DNA of 6,395 nucleotides from positions 1-6,395 of the forward strand of contig JADHLU010000058.1 of the NCBI GenBank assembly GCA_016780435.1, in the 5' to 3' direction. The translations under genes were made by a program, and so were the position numbers. The DNA is from Flavobacteriaceae bacterium. Its GTDB lineage: Bacteria > Bacteroidota > Bacteroidia > Flavobacteriales > Flavobacteriaceae. The notes beneath the pieces were generated by a model. The model ran no database searches, was not told the DNA's origin, and worked only from the letters and a program-made list of their open reading frames with translations. This document shows positions 1 through 6,395 of this stretch, piece by piece; position 1 is the first letter of the stretch; each line of letters starts with the position of its first letter.

Positions 1-1925
1 GATTGGGCCGGAATAAAGCTTCCGGCCTGTGCCAAGATCACGCACAGTGCGGTTTGTCGAAGCAAGGCCGACTTTCCGCTCATATTGGGGCCGGTGATCA
101 TCATGATCTGCTGTTGCTCGGTGTCTAACTGTATGTCGTTGGCGATATAGGCCTGCTTAGACTCGAGAAGGCGCTCAATCACTGGGTGGCGAGCAGCTTT
201 TAAGAGTAAAGGTGATTGATCATCAATTAGGGGTCTCACGTAATTATTTTGCTCAGCCAGCACACTAAAACTCACCAAACAATCAAGCGCTGCAATGGCC
301 TCTGCTAGTTGTTGAATCGACCCAATGCGCGGTTGAAGACGGTCGAGTAATTGAGAGTAGAGTTCGAATTCTAAATGCCCTATGCGCTGCTTGGCTTCTT
401 CGATTTTTTGCTCAAATGCTTTGAGCTCTTCGGTAACATAGCGCTCTGCATTGACCAATGTTTGTTTTCGCACATAGTGAGGGGGTACCTTGTCTTTGTG
501 GGTGTTTCTCACCTCAAAATAGTAACCGAATACCGAATTCGAATCGATTTTCATCGAGCTGATTCCCGTTTGTTTGATCTCTTCGCTCAGCAGTTCACTT
601 AAGGCTTCTTCGGTCTGAAAGGCCAACCTGCGAAGCGCGTCGAGTTCGTCGTGAACCTTGCTGGCTATGACTCCTCCTTTGGCCAGCAGGGCAGGTACTT
701 CTTCGTTCAGTGTGCTTGAAATAGTGGTTTTTACCTCATCTACAGCTGCGGTTTTCACCGCAAGGGCAATGGGTGTCTGCACCAATTTGGATTCAATGTT
801 TAGGCAATGCTGCAGCGTTTTTTCTAGCCCCTTTAATTCTTTGGGGCCAATGCGCCTGGTAGCGATGCGCATGCTTAGGCGTTCGAGATCGTTTATAGAC
901 TTTAGCTCATCGCGCATACTTTGACGCAGCAGCTTCTGCTCGTTGAAGAAAGCTACCGTATCGTGGCGCTTGGCGATGGCTTCAGTCTGGGTTAGGGGTC
1001 TAGCAATCCAGTGCCTCAGGGTGCGAGCGCCCATTGGGGTTTGGGTTAGATCTATGACCGACAGCAGCGAGTGCCCTCCAGGGTGTAGGGCATAAAAAAG
1101 CTCTAAGCTCTTGAGGGTGAAGGCATCCATCCAGAGGTGCTGGTTGCGATCTAAACGCGACAAAGACTGTATATGGGCCTTTTGATGGTGTTGGGTTTCA
1201 TTGAGGTAGTGCAGTAAAGCTCCGGCCACCCCAATTGATTTGGCAGATGAATGTAGCCCGAATCCGTCTAAACTGGCGGTTTGAAAATGATCGATCAGCA
1301 GGTCAAAGGCGAAGCGATTCTCAAACACCCAGTCTTCCAGTTTAAAGGGGTTTCGCAGTTCAAAACGCTCGGTTAGCTGCTGACGTTGAGACTTTGGAAG
1401 CAGTACTTCTGCGGCGTCAAATTGAGTGAGTAGGCTTTCAATATAATCGGCATTTCCTTCAGCTACCTTGAAGTCTCCGGTTGAGAGGTCAAGAAGAGCC
1501 AAGGCATAACTCTCGTCTACCTTACAAAGCGCCCCCAGAAAATTGTTTCTCTTGGCCTCTAAGAGCTCATCGGCTGTCGTTAATCCCGGGGTGATAAGTT
1601 CGGTCACGCCCCTCTTTACAATGCCCTTGACCTGTTTAGCATCTTCGAGTTGATCACAAATGGCCACGCGTTTACCCGCGCGAACTAATTTGGGAAGGTA
1701 GGTGTTAAGCGCATGATGCGGAAACCCCGCCAGCGGTGTTTGATCACCACCGTTATTGCGCTGGGTGAGTACTATTCCGAGTAGTTTGGCCGTTTCTTCG
1801 GCATCTGACCCAAAGGTTTCGTAAAAGTCGCCCACTCTAAATAGCAAAAGTGCCTCAGGATGTTTACTCTTGATCGCATTGTACTGCTGCATCAGCGGAG
1901 TCGTAGTTTTGCTATTTTTTGCCAT
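1..1925 (-). CDS. mutS: DNA mismatch repair protein MutS (3' end cut by the window edge)
   Basis: MutS recognises base mismatches and small insertion/deletion loops and recruits MutL in an ATP-dependent way. The minus-strand ATG at 1925-1923 opens a frame that runs unbroken to the window edge, giving about 641 codons of a protein usually near 850-870 residues. Seen directly: the mismatch-reading motif GDFYETF with the wedge Phe34 and Glu36; the N-terminal-domain block AGKRVAICDQLEDAK near residue 85; the core-domain block LTQTPMGARTLRHWIARPL; and the Walker A loop GPNMSGKS at about 612-619 (Lys618), followed by ALLRQTAL. Spacing from the start to Walker A matches E. coli MutS within a few residues, which supports the chosen ATG. 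Walker B, the signature loop and the C-terminal dimer region lie outside the window. Walker A reads NMSGKS where E. coli has NMGGKS, a normal variation. The gene diverges from the RNA methyltransferase gene across 34 bp. Only the missing end is uncertain. Confidence 0.97.
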   Translation of the reverse strand, partial: MAKNSKTTTPLMQQYNAIKSKHPEALLLFRVGDFYETFGSDAEETAKLLGIVLTQRNNGGDQTPLAGFPHHALNTYLPKLVRAGKRVAICDQLEDAKQVKGIVKRGVTELITPGLTTADELLEAKRNNFLGALCKVDESYALALLDLSTGDFKVAEGNADYIESLLTQFDAAEVLLPKSQRQQLTERFELRNPFKLEDWVFENRFAFDLLIDHFQTASLDGFGLHSSAKSIGVAGALLHYLNETQHHQKAHIQSLSRLDRNQHLWMDAFTLKSLELFYALHPGGHSLLSVIDLTQTPMGARTLRHWIARPLTQTEAIAKRHDTVAFFNEQKLLRQSMRDELKSINDLERLSMRIATRRIGPKELKGLEKTLQHCLNIESKLVQTPIALAVKTAAVDEVKTTISSTLNEEVPALLAKGGVIASKVHDELDALRRLAFQTEEALSELLSEEIKQTGISSMKIDSNSVFGYYFEVRNTHKDKVPPHYVRKQTLVNAERYVTEELKAFEQKIEEAKQRIGHLEFELYSQLLDRLQPRIGSIQQLAEAIAALDCLVSFSVLAEQNNYVRPLIDDQSPLLLKAARHPVIERLLESKQAYIANDIQLDTEQQQIMMITGPNMSGKSALLRQTALCVILAQAGSFIPAQ

Positions 1926-1959
1926 AATTTTATCGAAAATAGAAATTTGATCCCAGCTA
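1926..1959. promoter_or_regulatory. Divergent intergenic gap between mutS and the RNA methyltransferase gene
   Basis: Only 34 bp separate the two start codons, so any promoters must overlap each other or lie inside the opposite gene. The gap is AT-rich. On the minus strand, 1941-1934 reads TATTTTCG, one mismatch from the Bacteroidota -7 element TAnnTTTG. It is very close to the mutS start and I see no -33 TTG at the expected distance, so this is only a candidate. On the plus strand TTTG occurs at 1946-1949, but without a TA two bases before it. No Shine-Dalgarno sequence precedes either start. That promoter activity lies here is inferred from the divergent layout. Confidence 0.3.
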
Positions 1960-2505
1960 GTGAACACTCCCTTTCCTAAAAAGTCGATAGAGGCCCTAGA
2001 GCGCGTTTCGGTAGAGACCTTTAAAGAAGCGCCGAAGACGCCTATAGTGGTGGTGCTCGATAATATTCGAAGCCTCCACAATGTAGGGGCTGTTTTTCGA
2101 ACGGCCGATGCCTTTAGTATTCAGCAGATTGTTCTCTGCGGAATAACGGCTACCCCTCCGCACAAAGAGCTTCGAAAAACGGCTTTGGGAGCCACTGAAA
2201 GTGTCTCATGGGAATACGTCAACACCACAACTGAGGCCATTGAACGCTTAAAGCGAGAGGGATATGTTATCGTTGCGGCCGAACAGACTGAGCAGTCGAC
2301 TTTTCTGCAGTCGTATTTGCCAGATCTGCATAAAAAATACGCCCTTGTATTCGGTCACGAGGTAAACGGAGTCGATCAAGCCGTTCTCGATCGCTGCGAT
2401 GCGGTTGTTGAGATCAAGCAGTCGGGTACCAAGCATTCGCTAAACGTGTCGGTAAGTGCGGGCATTGTACTCTGGCACTTCTACCGCGCACTTGGCCCGC
2501 AATAA
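1960..2505 (+). CDS. TrmH/SpoU-family RNA 2'-O-methyltransferase
   Basis: A SAM-dependent SPOUT-class (trefoil-knot) methyltransferase, expected to methylate a ribose 2'-OH in tRNA or rRNA. All three SpoU motifs are visible in the 181 residues. Motif 1 is NVGAVFRTADAF (41-52), with Asn41 and the catalytic-type Arg47. Motif 2 is FGHEVNGVD (131-139). Motif 3 is SGTKHSLNVSVSAGIVLW (155-172), which forms the knot and SAM pocket. There is no N-terminal substrate-binding domain of the RlmB kind; the short lead resembles TrmH or TrmL in size. The start is GTG: an in-frame TGA lies only nine bases upstream and the frame has no internal ATG, so GTG is the only reasonable start. Motif 3 is preceded by IKQSG where relatives I recall have IPQ(Y/F)G. 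The gene diverges from mutS and converges on folK-dNK across 8 bp. The family is secure; the modified nucleotide is unknown, so no symbol is given. Confidence 0.93.
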   Translation: MNTPFPKKSIEALERVSVETFKEAPKTPIVVVLDNIRSLHNVGAVFRTADAFSIQQIVLCGITATPPHKELRKTALGATESVSWEYVNTTTEAIERLKREGYVIVAAEQTEQSTFLQSYLPDLHKKYALVFGHEVNGVDQAVLDRCDAVVEIKQSGTKHSLNVSVSAGIVLWHFYRALGPQ

Positions 2506-2513
2506 ACAAGCAG

Positions 2514-3668
2514 TTAAGCTAGCTTATGGTTGGTTAATCGCTGCGCCAATAGCAGACGGTTAATCTGATCGCAAATGCGGTCAAAATCAGCCTGTTCGTT
2601 CACGAAATCAAGGTGAGCGGTGTCAATGACGAGTTGAGCTTCTTCTGAGGTGTGACCTTTGAGATAGGCTAATCGAATGCGTTCGAGGTAAGCGCTGTCT
2701 ATCTGAGATTCATAAGACCTTGCGCGCTGCTTTATACGCTTTTCGAGTTGTTCGACCGGGGCATCGAGCAGCACGTATAGGGCAGGAGCCTTAGTAAGTT
2801 TTTTAGACCAACTGTAAAAGCGATTGAAAAGCGCTAAGTCTTGTGAGTTTAGGTTCAGCTGGGCGAAAAGCGCCGATTTAGAAATGTGGTAATCGGATAC
2901 TATCCCTTTTTTTTCATTTAATTCATGGAGTGCTTGTTGCCTATCGGCCAAAAAATGAAGTTCGGTCGGCAGGGCGTAGGCCTCGGGGTCTTGATAAAAG
3001 TTGCTGAGGTACGGGTTAGACTCAAAGCGCTCTAAGTGGGTGTCTATCGAGTAACGCACCGCAAGCTGGTTGCACAAGCTGGTTTTTCCTACACCGATGC
3101 AGCCCTCAATCACCACCATTTCTGAGTTTTTCCACAAATCAGTGTACGAACAAAGCAAGCGTATATTCACCGGGCTCAGCATCGAATCGTCGCGGCATTG
3201 GCTCAGCAAGAGTTCAATTTCATTTAGGTGCTGACGGTCGTTAAGCGCTGCGGCAACCTCCCTTAAGGGTTCAAGCACAAAACGCCGTTGCGCCATGCGC
3301 GGATGAGGCAAGGTCAAATCGCTATCATTCAGCGTCTCAGGGCCGAACAGAAGATCTATGTCTAGTGGTCGATCTTGGTAGGTCGTCGATGTATGTGTGC
3401 GCGCTCTTCCATGGCTTAATTCGAGGCTAAGGCAGCGCTGAAGTAGCTCACGAGAACTGAGAGCTGTGTCAACGGCGATACAGGCATTGTAAAACGTTTT
3501 ACCCGAAAATCCTTGAGCTTCGTTTTCGTAAAGCGTAGAGCAGCTAAGCACATTAATTTGTTGCTCATTAAGTTCGAAAATAGCGGTTTGAATGTGTGTA
3601 AGACGGGCGTCTTCGTTGCTCCCTAGACCTAAGTAGTACCTGTTTAACTTCACTGGTTGAAAGTACAA
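2514..3668 (-). CDS. folK: Bifunctional HPPK (FolK) - deoxynucleoside kinase fusion
   Basis: One 384-codon frame carries two enzymes. Residues about 10-158 are 6-hydroxymethyl-7,8-dihydropterin pyrophosphokinase, a step of folate synthesis. This part shows LGLGSNED (13-20), YENEAQGF (47-54), FYNACIAV (59-66), Glu83, Arg88, the Mg-binding DRPLDIDLLF (99-108; Asp103 and Asp105), and LPHPRM (120-125) with Arg129. Residues about 184-384 are a deoxynucleoside kinase that makes dNMPs from deoxynucleosides. This part shows the P-loop GCIGVGKTS (189-197), ERFESNPYLSNFYQDPEAY (213-231), LADRQQ (240-245), SDYHISKSALFAQLNL (258-273) and a LID-like RIKQRARSYE (311-320). A linker of some 25 residues joins them, with no stop codon. 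The listed start is TTG; the GTG at 3653 (residue 6) would give MKLNRYYLGLGSN and fits normal HPPK length at least as well. The DY at 259-260 stands where classical dNKs have ER or DR. Folate and dNMP supply meet at dTMP synthesis. Confidence 0.93.
   Translation of the reverse strand: MYFQPVKLNRYYLGLGSNEDARLTHIQTAIFELNEQQINVLSCSTLYENEAQGFSGKTFYNACIAVDTALSSRELLQRCLSLELSHGRARTHTSTTYQDRPLDIDLLFGPETLNDSDLTLPHPRMAQRRFVLEPLREVAAALNDRQHLNEIELLLSQCRDDSMLSPVNIRLLCSYTDLWKNSEMVVIEGCIGVGKTSLCNQLAVRYSIDTHLERFESNPYLSNFYQDPEAYALPTELHFLADRQQALHELNEKKGIVSDYHISKSALFAQLNLNSQDLALFNRFYSWSKKLTKAPALYVLLDAPVEQLEKRIKQRARSYESQIDSAYLERIRLAYLKGHTSEEAQLVIDTAHLDFVNEQADFDRICDQINRLLLAQRLTNHKLA
2515..2526. repeat. 12-bp perfect palindrome at the convergent gene ends
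   Basis: TAAGCTAGCTTA is its own reverse complement. It covers the last codons of folK-dNK (AAG CTA GCT TAA on the minus strand), ten bases past the stop of the methyltransferase gene. It has no loop and no following U-run, so it is not a standard intrinsic terminator. It may be chance or a protein site. No other terminator-like structure is visible at this junction. Confidence 0.3.
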
Positions 3669-3715
3669 AAAGCGGCGAACTTTAAGTATATTTATAGCTT
3701 ATAACTCGTTGAATC
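3669..3715. promoter_or_regulatory. Divergent promoter region between folK-dNK and sppA
   Basis: This 47-bp gap (62 bp if folK starts at the GTG) is AT-rich in its centre. On the plus strand, TATATTTA at 3687-3694 matches the Bacteroidota -7 element TAnnTTTG at all but the last base and lies 21 bp before the sppA ATG. The nearest upstream TTG (3657-3659) is about 27 bp away, longer than the usual spacing of around 19 bp, so the match is incomplete. No convincing minus-strand promoter was found. No Shine-Dalgarno sequence precedes the sppA ATG (context TTGAATCATG). Confidence 0.35.
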
Positions 3716-5491
3716 ATGACGTTTTTGAAGCGATTTTTCGCCGCATTTTTAGGTGCTCTGGCAGCTGTTTGGTTCTTTTTTATAATCGGATTCCTACTTG
3801 TCGTGGGCATGAGTCAGTTAGACACGGCTCCGACGGTTTCTGATAAGACGGTGCTCACGGTTAAACTCAATCGCCCGCTACTGGATTATCAGGGTTCTAC
3901 CAAAGACGATCTTTTCAGTGCGTTTTTTCAAGAATACATTGCCCTTGATGAGATTGTTGAAGCCATTGATGCGGCAAGCACTGACGATCGCATTAAAGGC
4001 ATCAGTATTGAAAGTCCGGTTATTATAGGCGGATGGGCCCAGACCGCAGCCATCAGAGACGCAATTGAGCGCTTTAAAACCAGCGGAAAATTTGTGTATG
4101 CCTACGCCGACACCTATACCCAGCGCGCTTACTACTTAGCTAGTGTAGCCGATAGTGTGTTTGTTACTCCAGCCGGGGCCATTGACCTCAGAGGCTTAGC
4201 CTCAGAGCTCACCTATTACAAGTCGTTTCAGGAAAAATCTGGCCTAAAGATGGAGGTGATCCGTCACGGTAAGTATAAGGCCGCGGTTGAGCCTTACCTT
4301 GAAGATGCCCCAACCGAACAAAATCTAGAGCAGGTGAAGCGCCTTCTAAATACCCTATGGTTAGGAGTTTCGGAAGCCATAGGCATCTCAAGACAACTCG
4401 ACGAATCACAGCTAGATCAAGTGGTCTCTACCGCTGTATCACGCGATCCAGAAAAGGCCCTAGACCATAAAATTATCGATCGTATCGGCTACAAAGACCA
4501 GTACGAAGAGGCCCTAAAACGCGCCCTAAAGACCGATGCGAACCCCGTAAGTGCGGCATCTAAGTTAAACCAGTTGAGTGTGAGTGCATACGCCCGTACG
4601 CTCGGGGTAAAGACTACAGAAACTAAAGACCGCATAGCGCTGGTCTATGCTCAAGGAACCATTCTCTACGGTGAAGGGTCTCCGACTGTAATGGGACAGA
4701 CGACAATGAACAGAGCCTTGATTGCTGCCCGTGAAGATAAGACGGTTAAGGCTGTGGTATTGCGCATCAATTCACCGGGCGGAAGCGCTTTAACATCAGA
4801 CTTGATCTGGAGAGAAGTGAAGAAAACCGCTGCAGAGAAGCCCGTTGTGGTCTCCATCTCTGATATTGCCGCTTCGGGAGGCTATTACATTGCCACCCCG
4901 GCCACCTATATCATTGCAGACAGGATGGCCATAACCGGTTCTATAGGTGTTTTCGGAACCTTGCCAAACGCCTCGGCTTTAGCCAAAGAGTGGGGCATCA
5001 ATTCGTATAGCGTAGGCACCCACGAGCGCTCAGTTACCTATTCGCTGCTTCAGCCGCTGAGCGAATCGTTTAGAGCTGAATTACAAGATGGCGTTGAGCG
5101 AACCTACGATCTTTTCATTGAGCGCGTGGCCGAGGGTCGATCTATGACAGCTGATCAAGTAGACGCTATAGCCCAAGGAAGGGTTTGGGGTGCACAAGAT
5201 GCTTTGGAGATCGGATTGATCGATGAAATCGGTGGCATAGAGACGGCCTTTGAAAAAGCTGCAGCACTGGCTGATATCCAAGCCTATAAGGTACGCAAGT
5301 ATCCGCGGTTTAAATCTGACTTCGAACGCCTATTTAGTGATCTACCTAACGCCCTAGTGCAGCGCTGGTTTGCCGAGAATACACCCTCTTGGGCTCAACG
5401 CTATAAGCTCTTCTGGGACAAGCGTTCTTCAATAGATACCGACGCCTATGAGGTACAGGCTCGAATGCCTTACGAACTGATTATCGACTAG
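3716..5491 (+). CDS. sppA: Signal peptide peptidase SppA, 67K type (protease IV)
   Basis: A membrane-anchored serine protease (family S49) that degrades signal peptides and other membrane-embedded fragments after secretion. The 591 residues match the long, two-domain SppA form. A hydrophobic N-terminal segment at about 7-32, after KR, serves as an uncleaved membrane anchor, so the catalytic body is expected on the periplasmic side. The N-terminal repeat carries the general-base lysine in GKYKAAVEPY (185-194), where Lys188 aligns with E. coli Lys209. The C-terminal repeat carries the nucleophile in SDIAASGGYY (382-391), where Ser387 aligns with E. coli Ser409. It is preceded by LRINSPGGSAL (349-359) and followed by ITGSIGVFG (406-414). 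Both members of the Ser-Lys dyad are therefore present. The ATG at 3716 places the anchor at the very N-terminus, as expected. The gene is followed with no gap by the transporter gene and diverges from folK-dNK. Confidence 0.97.
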   Translation: MTFLKRFFAAFLGALAAVWFFFIIGFLLVVGMSQLDTAPTVSDKTVLTVKLNRPLLDYQGSTKDDLFSAFFQEYIALDEIVEAIDAASTDDRIKGISIESPVIIGGWAQTAAIRDAIERFKTSGKFVYAYADTYTQRAYYLASVADSVFVTPAGAIDLRGLASELTYYKSFQEKSGLKMEVIRHGKYKAAVEPYLEDAPTEQNLEQVKRLLNTLWLGVSEAIGISRQLDESQLDQVVSTAVSRDPEKALDHKIIDRIGYKDQYEEALKRALKTDANPVSAASKLNQLSVSAYARTLGVKTTETKDRIALVYAQGTILYGEGSPTVMGQTTMNRALIAAREDKTVKAVVLRINSPGGSALTSDLIWREVKKTAAEKPVVVSISDIAASGGYYIATPATYIIADRMAITGSIGVFGTLPNASALAKEWGINSYSVGTHERSVTYSLLQPLSESFRAELQDGVERTYDLFIERVAEGRSMTADQVDAIAQGRVWGAQDALEIGLIDEIGGIETAFEKAAALADIQAYKVRKYPRFKSDFERLFSDLPNALVQRWFAENTPSWAQRYKLFWDKRSSIDTDAYEVQARMPYELIID

Positions 5492-6220
5492 ATGGAGTCT
5501 TCATTGCGACGACAGGCCTTTACACTCTATCTTTTTTTGGCGGCACTGTTTATCACCTCATTGGTGGTCTCTAATTTGATCTTTCAGAAGTTCTTTTTTT
5601 GGCAGCCTTTCGGAGAGCTAACGGTGTTTGGCGCTCCTATCTTCGAAGTTTCAGTGGGTATTCTTCCGTACCCAATCACCTTTTTGATTACCGACTTGAT
5701 CTCTGAGATTTTCGGAAAAAAAATGGCGAATAAGGTGGTGGTAGCTGGAATTTTCGCCTCCGTATTTTCACTGCTAATCGTTTACACGGCTGCCTCTGCT
5801 CCGGCTACTTCGTGGTCGCCTGTAGCGGATGCACAGTTCACGAATGTGTTTGGAAACACCATTGTGGCCGTCTTTGCCTCGATGATGGCCTACCTGCTCG
5901 CGCAGTTTGTCGACATTCAAATCTATCATTTTTGGAAGCGGGTTACTCAAGGAAAGCACCTGTGGCTGCGCAACAACTTTTCGACCTTTTCGTCTCAGTT
6001 TATCGACACCTTCGCAGTGGTATTTCTGCTTAGCGCTTTCGGAGAAATTTCGTGGGACCGCTTCTGGGGTTTGGTCATCGCAGGCTTTCTGTTTAAGGTT
6101 ATGATCGCCGTGGCTGACACACCAGTGCTCTATCTCTTGGTCTATGCGGTTAAAAAAAGATTCAACCTCAAAACCAATGAAGAGATAGACCTTTTTGAGA
6201 CGACCAAAGCCACGAGCTAG
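5492..6220 (+). CDS. YhhQ/VUT-family queuosine-precursor transporter
   Basis: An integral inner-membrane protein of the VUT family (DUF165, YhhQ-like), thought to import queuosine precursors such as preQ0 or preQ1 for tRNA wobble-base modification. The 242 residues contain about six hydrophobic segments (near 11-33, 47-72, 81-103, 120-147, 165-183 and 192-222). Family blocks seen are PYPITFLITDLISEIFG (59-75), AYLLAQFVDIQIYHFWKR (133-150) and GKHLWLRNNFSTFSSQFIDT (154-173), the last being the most diagnostic. Length is typical for the family. The ATG immediately follows the sppA TAG with no intervening base and no Shine-Dalgarno sequence, so the two genes are very likely co-transcribed and may be translationally coupled. 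Its stop overlaps that of the opposing downstream gene. The family is clear; the exact substrate (preQ0, preQ1, queuine or queuosine) cannot be read from the sequence, so no symbol is given. Confidence 0.9.
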   Translation: MESSLRRQAFTLYLFLAALFITSLVVSNLIFQKFFFWQPFGELTVFGAPIFEVSVGILPYPITFLITDLISEIFGKKMANKVVVAGIFASVFSLLIVYTAASAPATSWSPVADAQFTNVFGNTIVAVFASMMAYLLAQFVDIQIYHFWKRVTQGKHLWLRNNFSTFSSQFIDTFAVVFLLSAFGEISWDRFWGLVIAGFLFKVMIAVADTPVLYLLVYAVKKRFNLKTNEEIDLFETTKATS

Positions 6221-6232
6221 TAAATATCTAGC
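6216..6232. repeat. Short inverted repeat at the convergent stop codons
   Basis: GCTAG (6216-6220) and CTAGC (6228-6232) could pair in a 5-bp stem around a 7-base AT-rich loop. It lies on the stop codons of both the transporter and the opposing gene. The stem is short and no T-run follows, so it would be at most a weak bidirectional terminator. Confidence 0.25.
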
Positions 6233-6395
6233 CCTACCACATACCCCTCATAAGAGCGCAGGTTAATTACGCTGAGGTCTTCGAATATAAGATACTGCCC
6301 CTTTATGCCCTTTAATACCCCAGTTAAGGGCTGTTCGGTGCTTAAACTTTGTCGGCCACCAAGTGTTCCTGTTGGTGTATACGGAAAGTTAAATT
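6217..6395 (-). CDS. C-terminal fragment of a probable DUF2797 protein
   Basis: Reading the minus strand from the window edge, one frame gives 58 residues before a TAG at 6219-6217; the N-terminal part lies beyond 6395. The other two frames hit stops early in the same stretch. The tail includes TGVLKGIKGQYLIFED and then INLRSYEGYVVGLDIY. The pattern GIKGQYLIF, followed by an (V/I)(F/L)N(V/L)R..EGY block at the extreme C-terminus, matches my memory of DUF2797 proteins of Bacteroidota. Function is unknown and I infer none. The gene converges on the transporter gene and the two stop codons overlap by four bases. The coding call is supported by the clean frame and the family-like motif; the family name is less certain. 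Confidence 0.75.
   Translation of the reverse strand, partial: FNFPYTPTGTLGGRQSLSTEQPLTGVLKGIKGQYLIFEDLSVINLRSYEGYVVGLDIY

Noticed and set aside
375..924. Plus-strand open frames at 375-602 and 658-924.
   Set aside because: They lie wholly antisense to mutS, whose frame is continuous and has recognisable motifs throughout. Their translations show no family features.
2248..2436. Minus-strand 62-codon frame inside the RNA methyltransferase gene.
   Set aside because: It is antisense to the conserved SpoU motifs and shows no features of its own.
2500..2530. Possible intrinsic terminator between the methyltransferase and folK-dNK genes.
   Set aside because: The only structure is a loopless 12-bp palindrome without a U-run, so no terminator is called.
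4209..5281. Minus-strand open frames at 4209-4409, 4666-4857 and 5081-5281.
   Set aside because: They are antisense to sppA, which is full length with both catalytic residues, and have no recognisable features.
5774..6104. Alternative frames on both strands inside the transporter gene (5774-5959 minus; 5812-6033 and 5907-6104 plus).
   Set aside because: They overlap a well-supported membrane protein frame and look like out-of-frame translations of it.
1..6395. A novel defence, mobile or biosynthetic system.
   Set aside because: Every coding stretch belongs to a recognisable housekeeping family or probable conserved DUF. There are no repeat arrays, transposase, integrase, toxin-antitoxin pair or long unexplained intergenic regions.

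Overview
The window is an ordinary housekeeping stretch of a bacterial chromosome, most likely from the Bacteroidota (probably Flavobacteriales or a close relative). The evidence is family resemblance: the MutS subtype, the KHSLNVSVSAGIVLW ending of the SpoU-type methyltransferase, a FolK joined to a deoxynucleoside kinase, a 67K-type SppA and a DUF2797-like tail. No start codon is preceded by a clear Shine-Dalgarno sequence, which fits that phylum. The assignment is an inference from recalled family features; no search was run.

Layout, left to right: (1) positions 1-1925, minus strand, the first ~641 codons of mutS, cut by the window edge just after the ATPase Walker A loop; (2) a 34-bp divergent gap; (3) 1960-2505, plus strand, a TrmH/SpoU-family RNA methyltransferase with a GTG start; (4) 2514-3668, minus strand, convergent with it across 8 bp, one reading frame joining FolK (HPPK) to a deoxynucleoside kinase; (5) a 47-bp AT-rich divergent gap; (6) 3716-5491, plus strand, sppA; (7) 5492-6220, plus strand, a YhhQ/VUT-family queuosine-precursor transporter whose ATG directly follows the sppA stop codon; (8) 6217-6395, minus strand, the C-terminal 58 residues of a probable DUF2797 protein, whose stop codon overlaps that of the transporter in a shared CTAG.

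The genes cover replication fidelity (MutS), RNA modification (methyltransferase; queuosine supply for tRNA), folate and deoxynucleotide supply (FolK-dNK) and membrane proteolysis (SppA). The folate and dNMP activities meet at thymidylate synthesis, which may explain the fusion. The remaining adjacency looks like compact genome packing. I found no RNA gene, mobile element, CRISPR array, attachment site or strong intrinsic terminator, no gene-free stretch longer than 50 bp, and no sign of a previously undescribed system. The points most worth a second look are the FolK-dNK fusion with its uncertain start codon and its atypical kinase motif, the altered motif 3 in the methyltransferase, and the very tight gene junctions.
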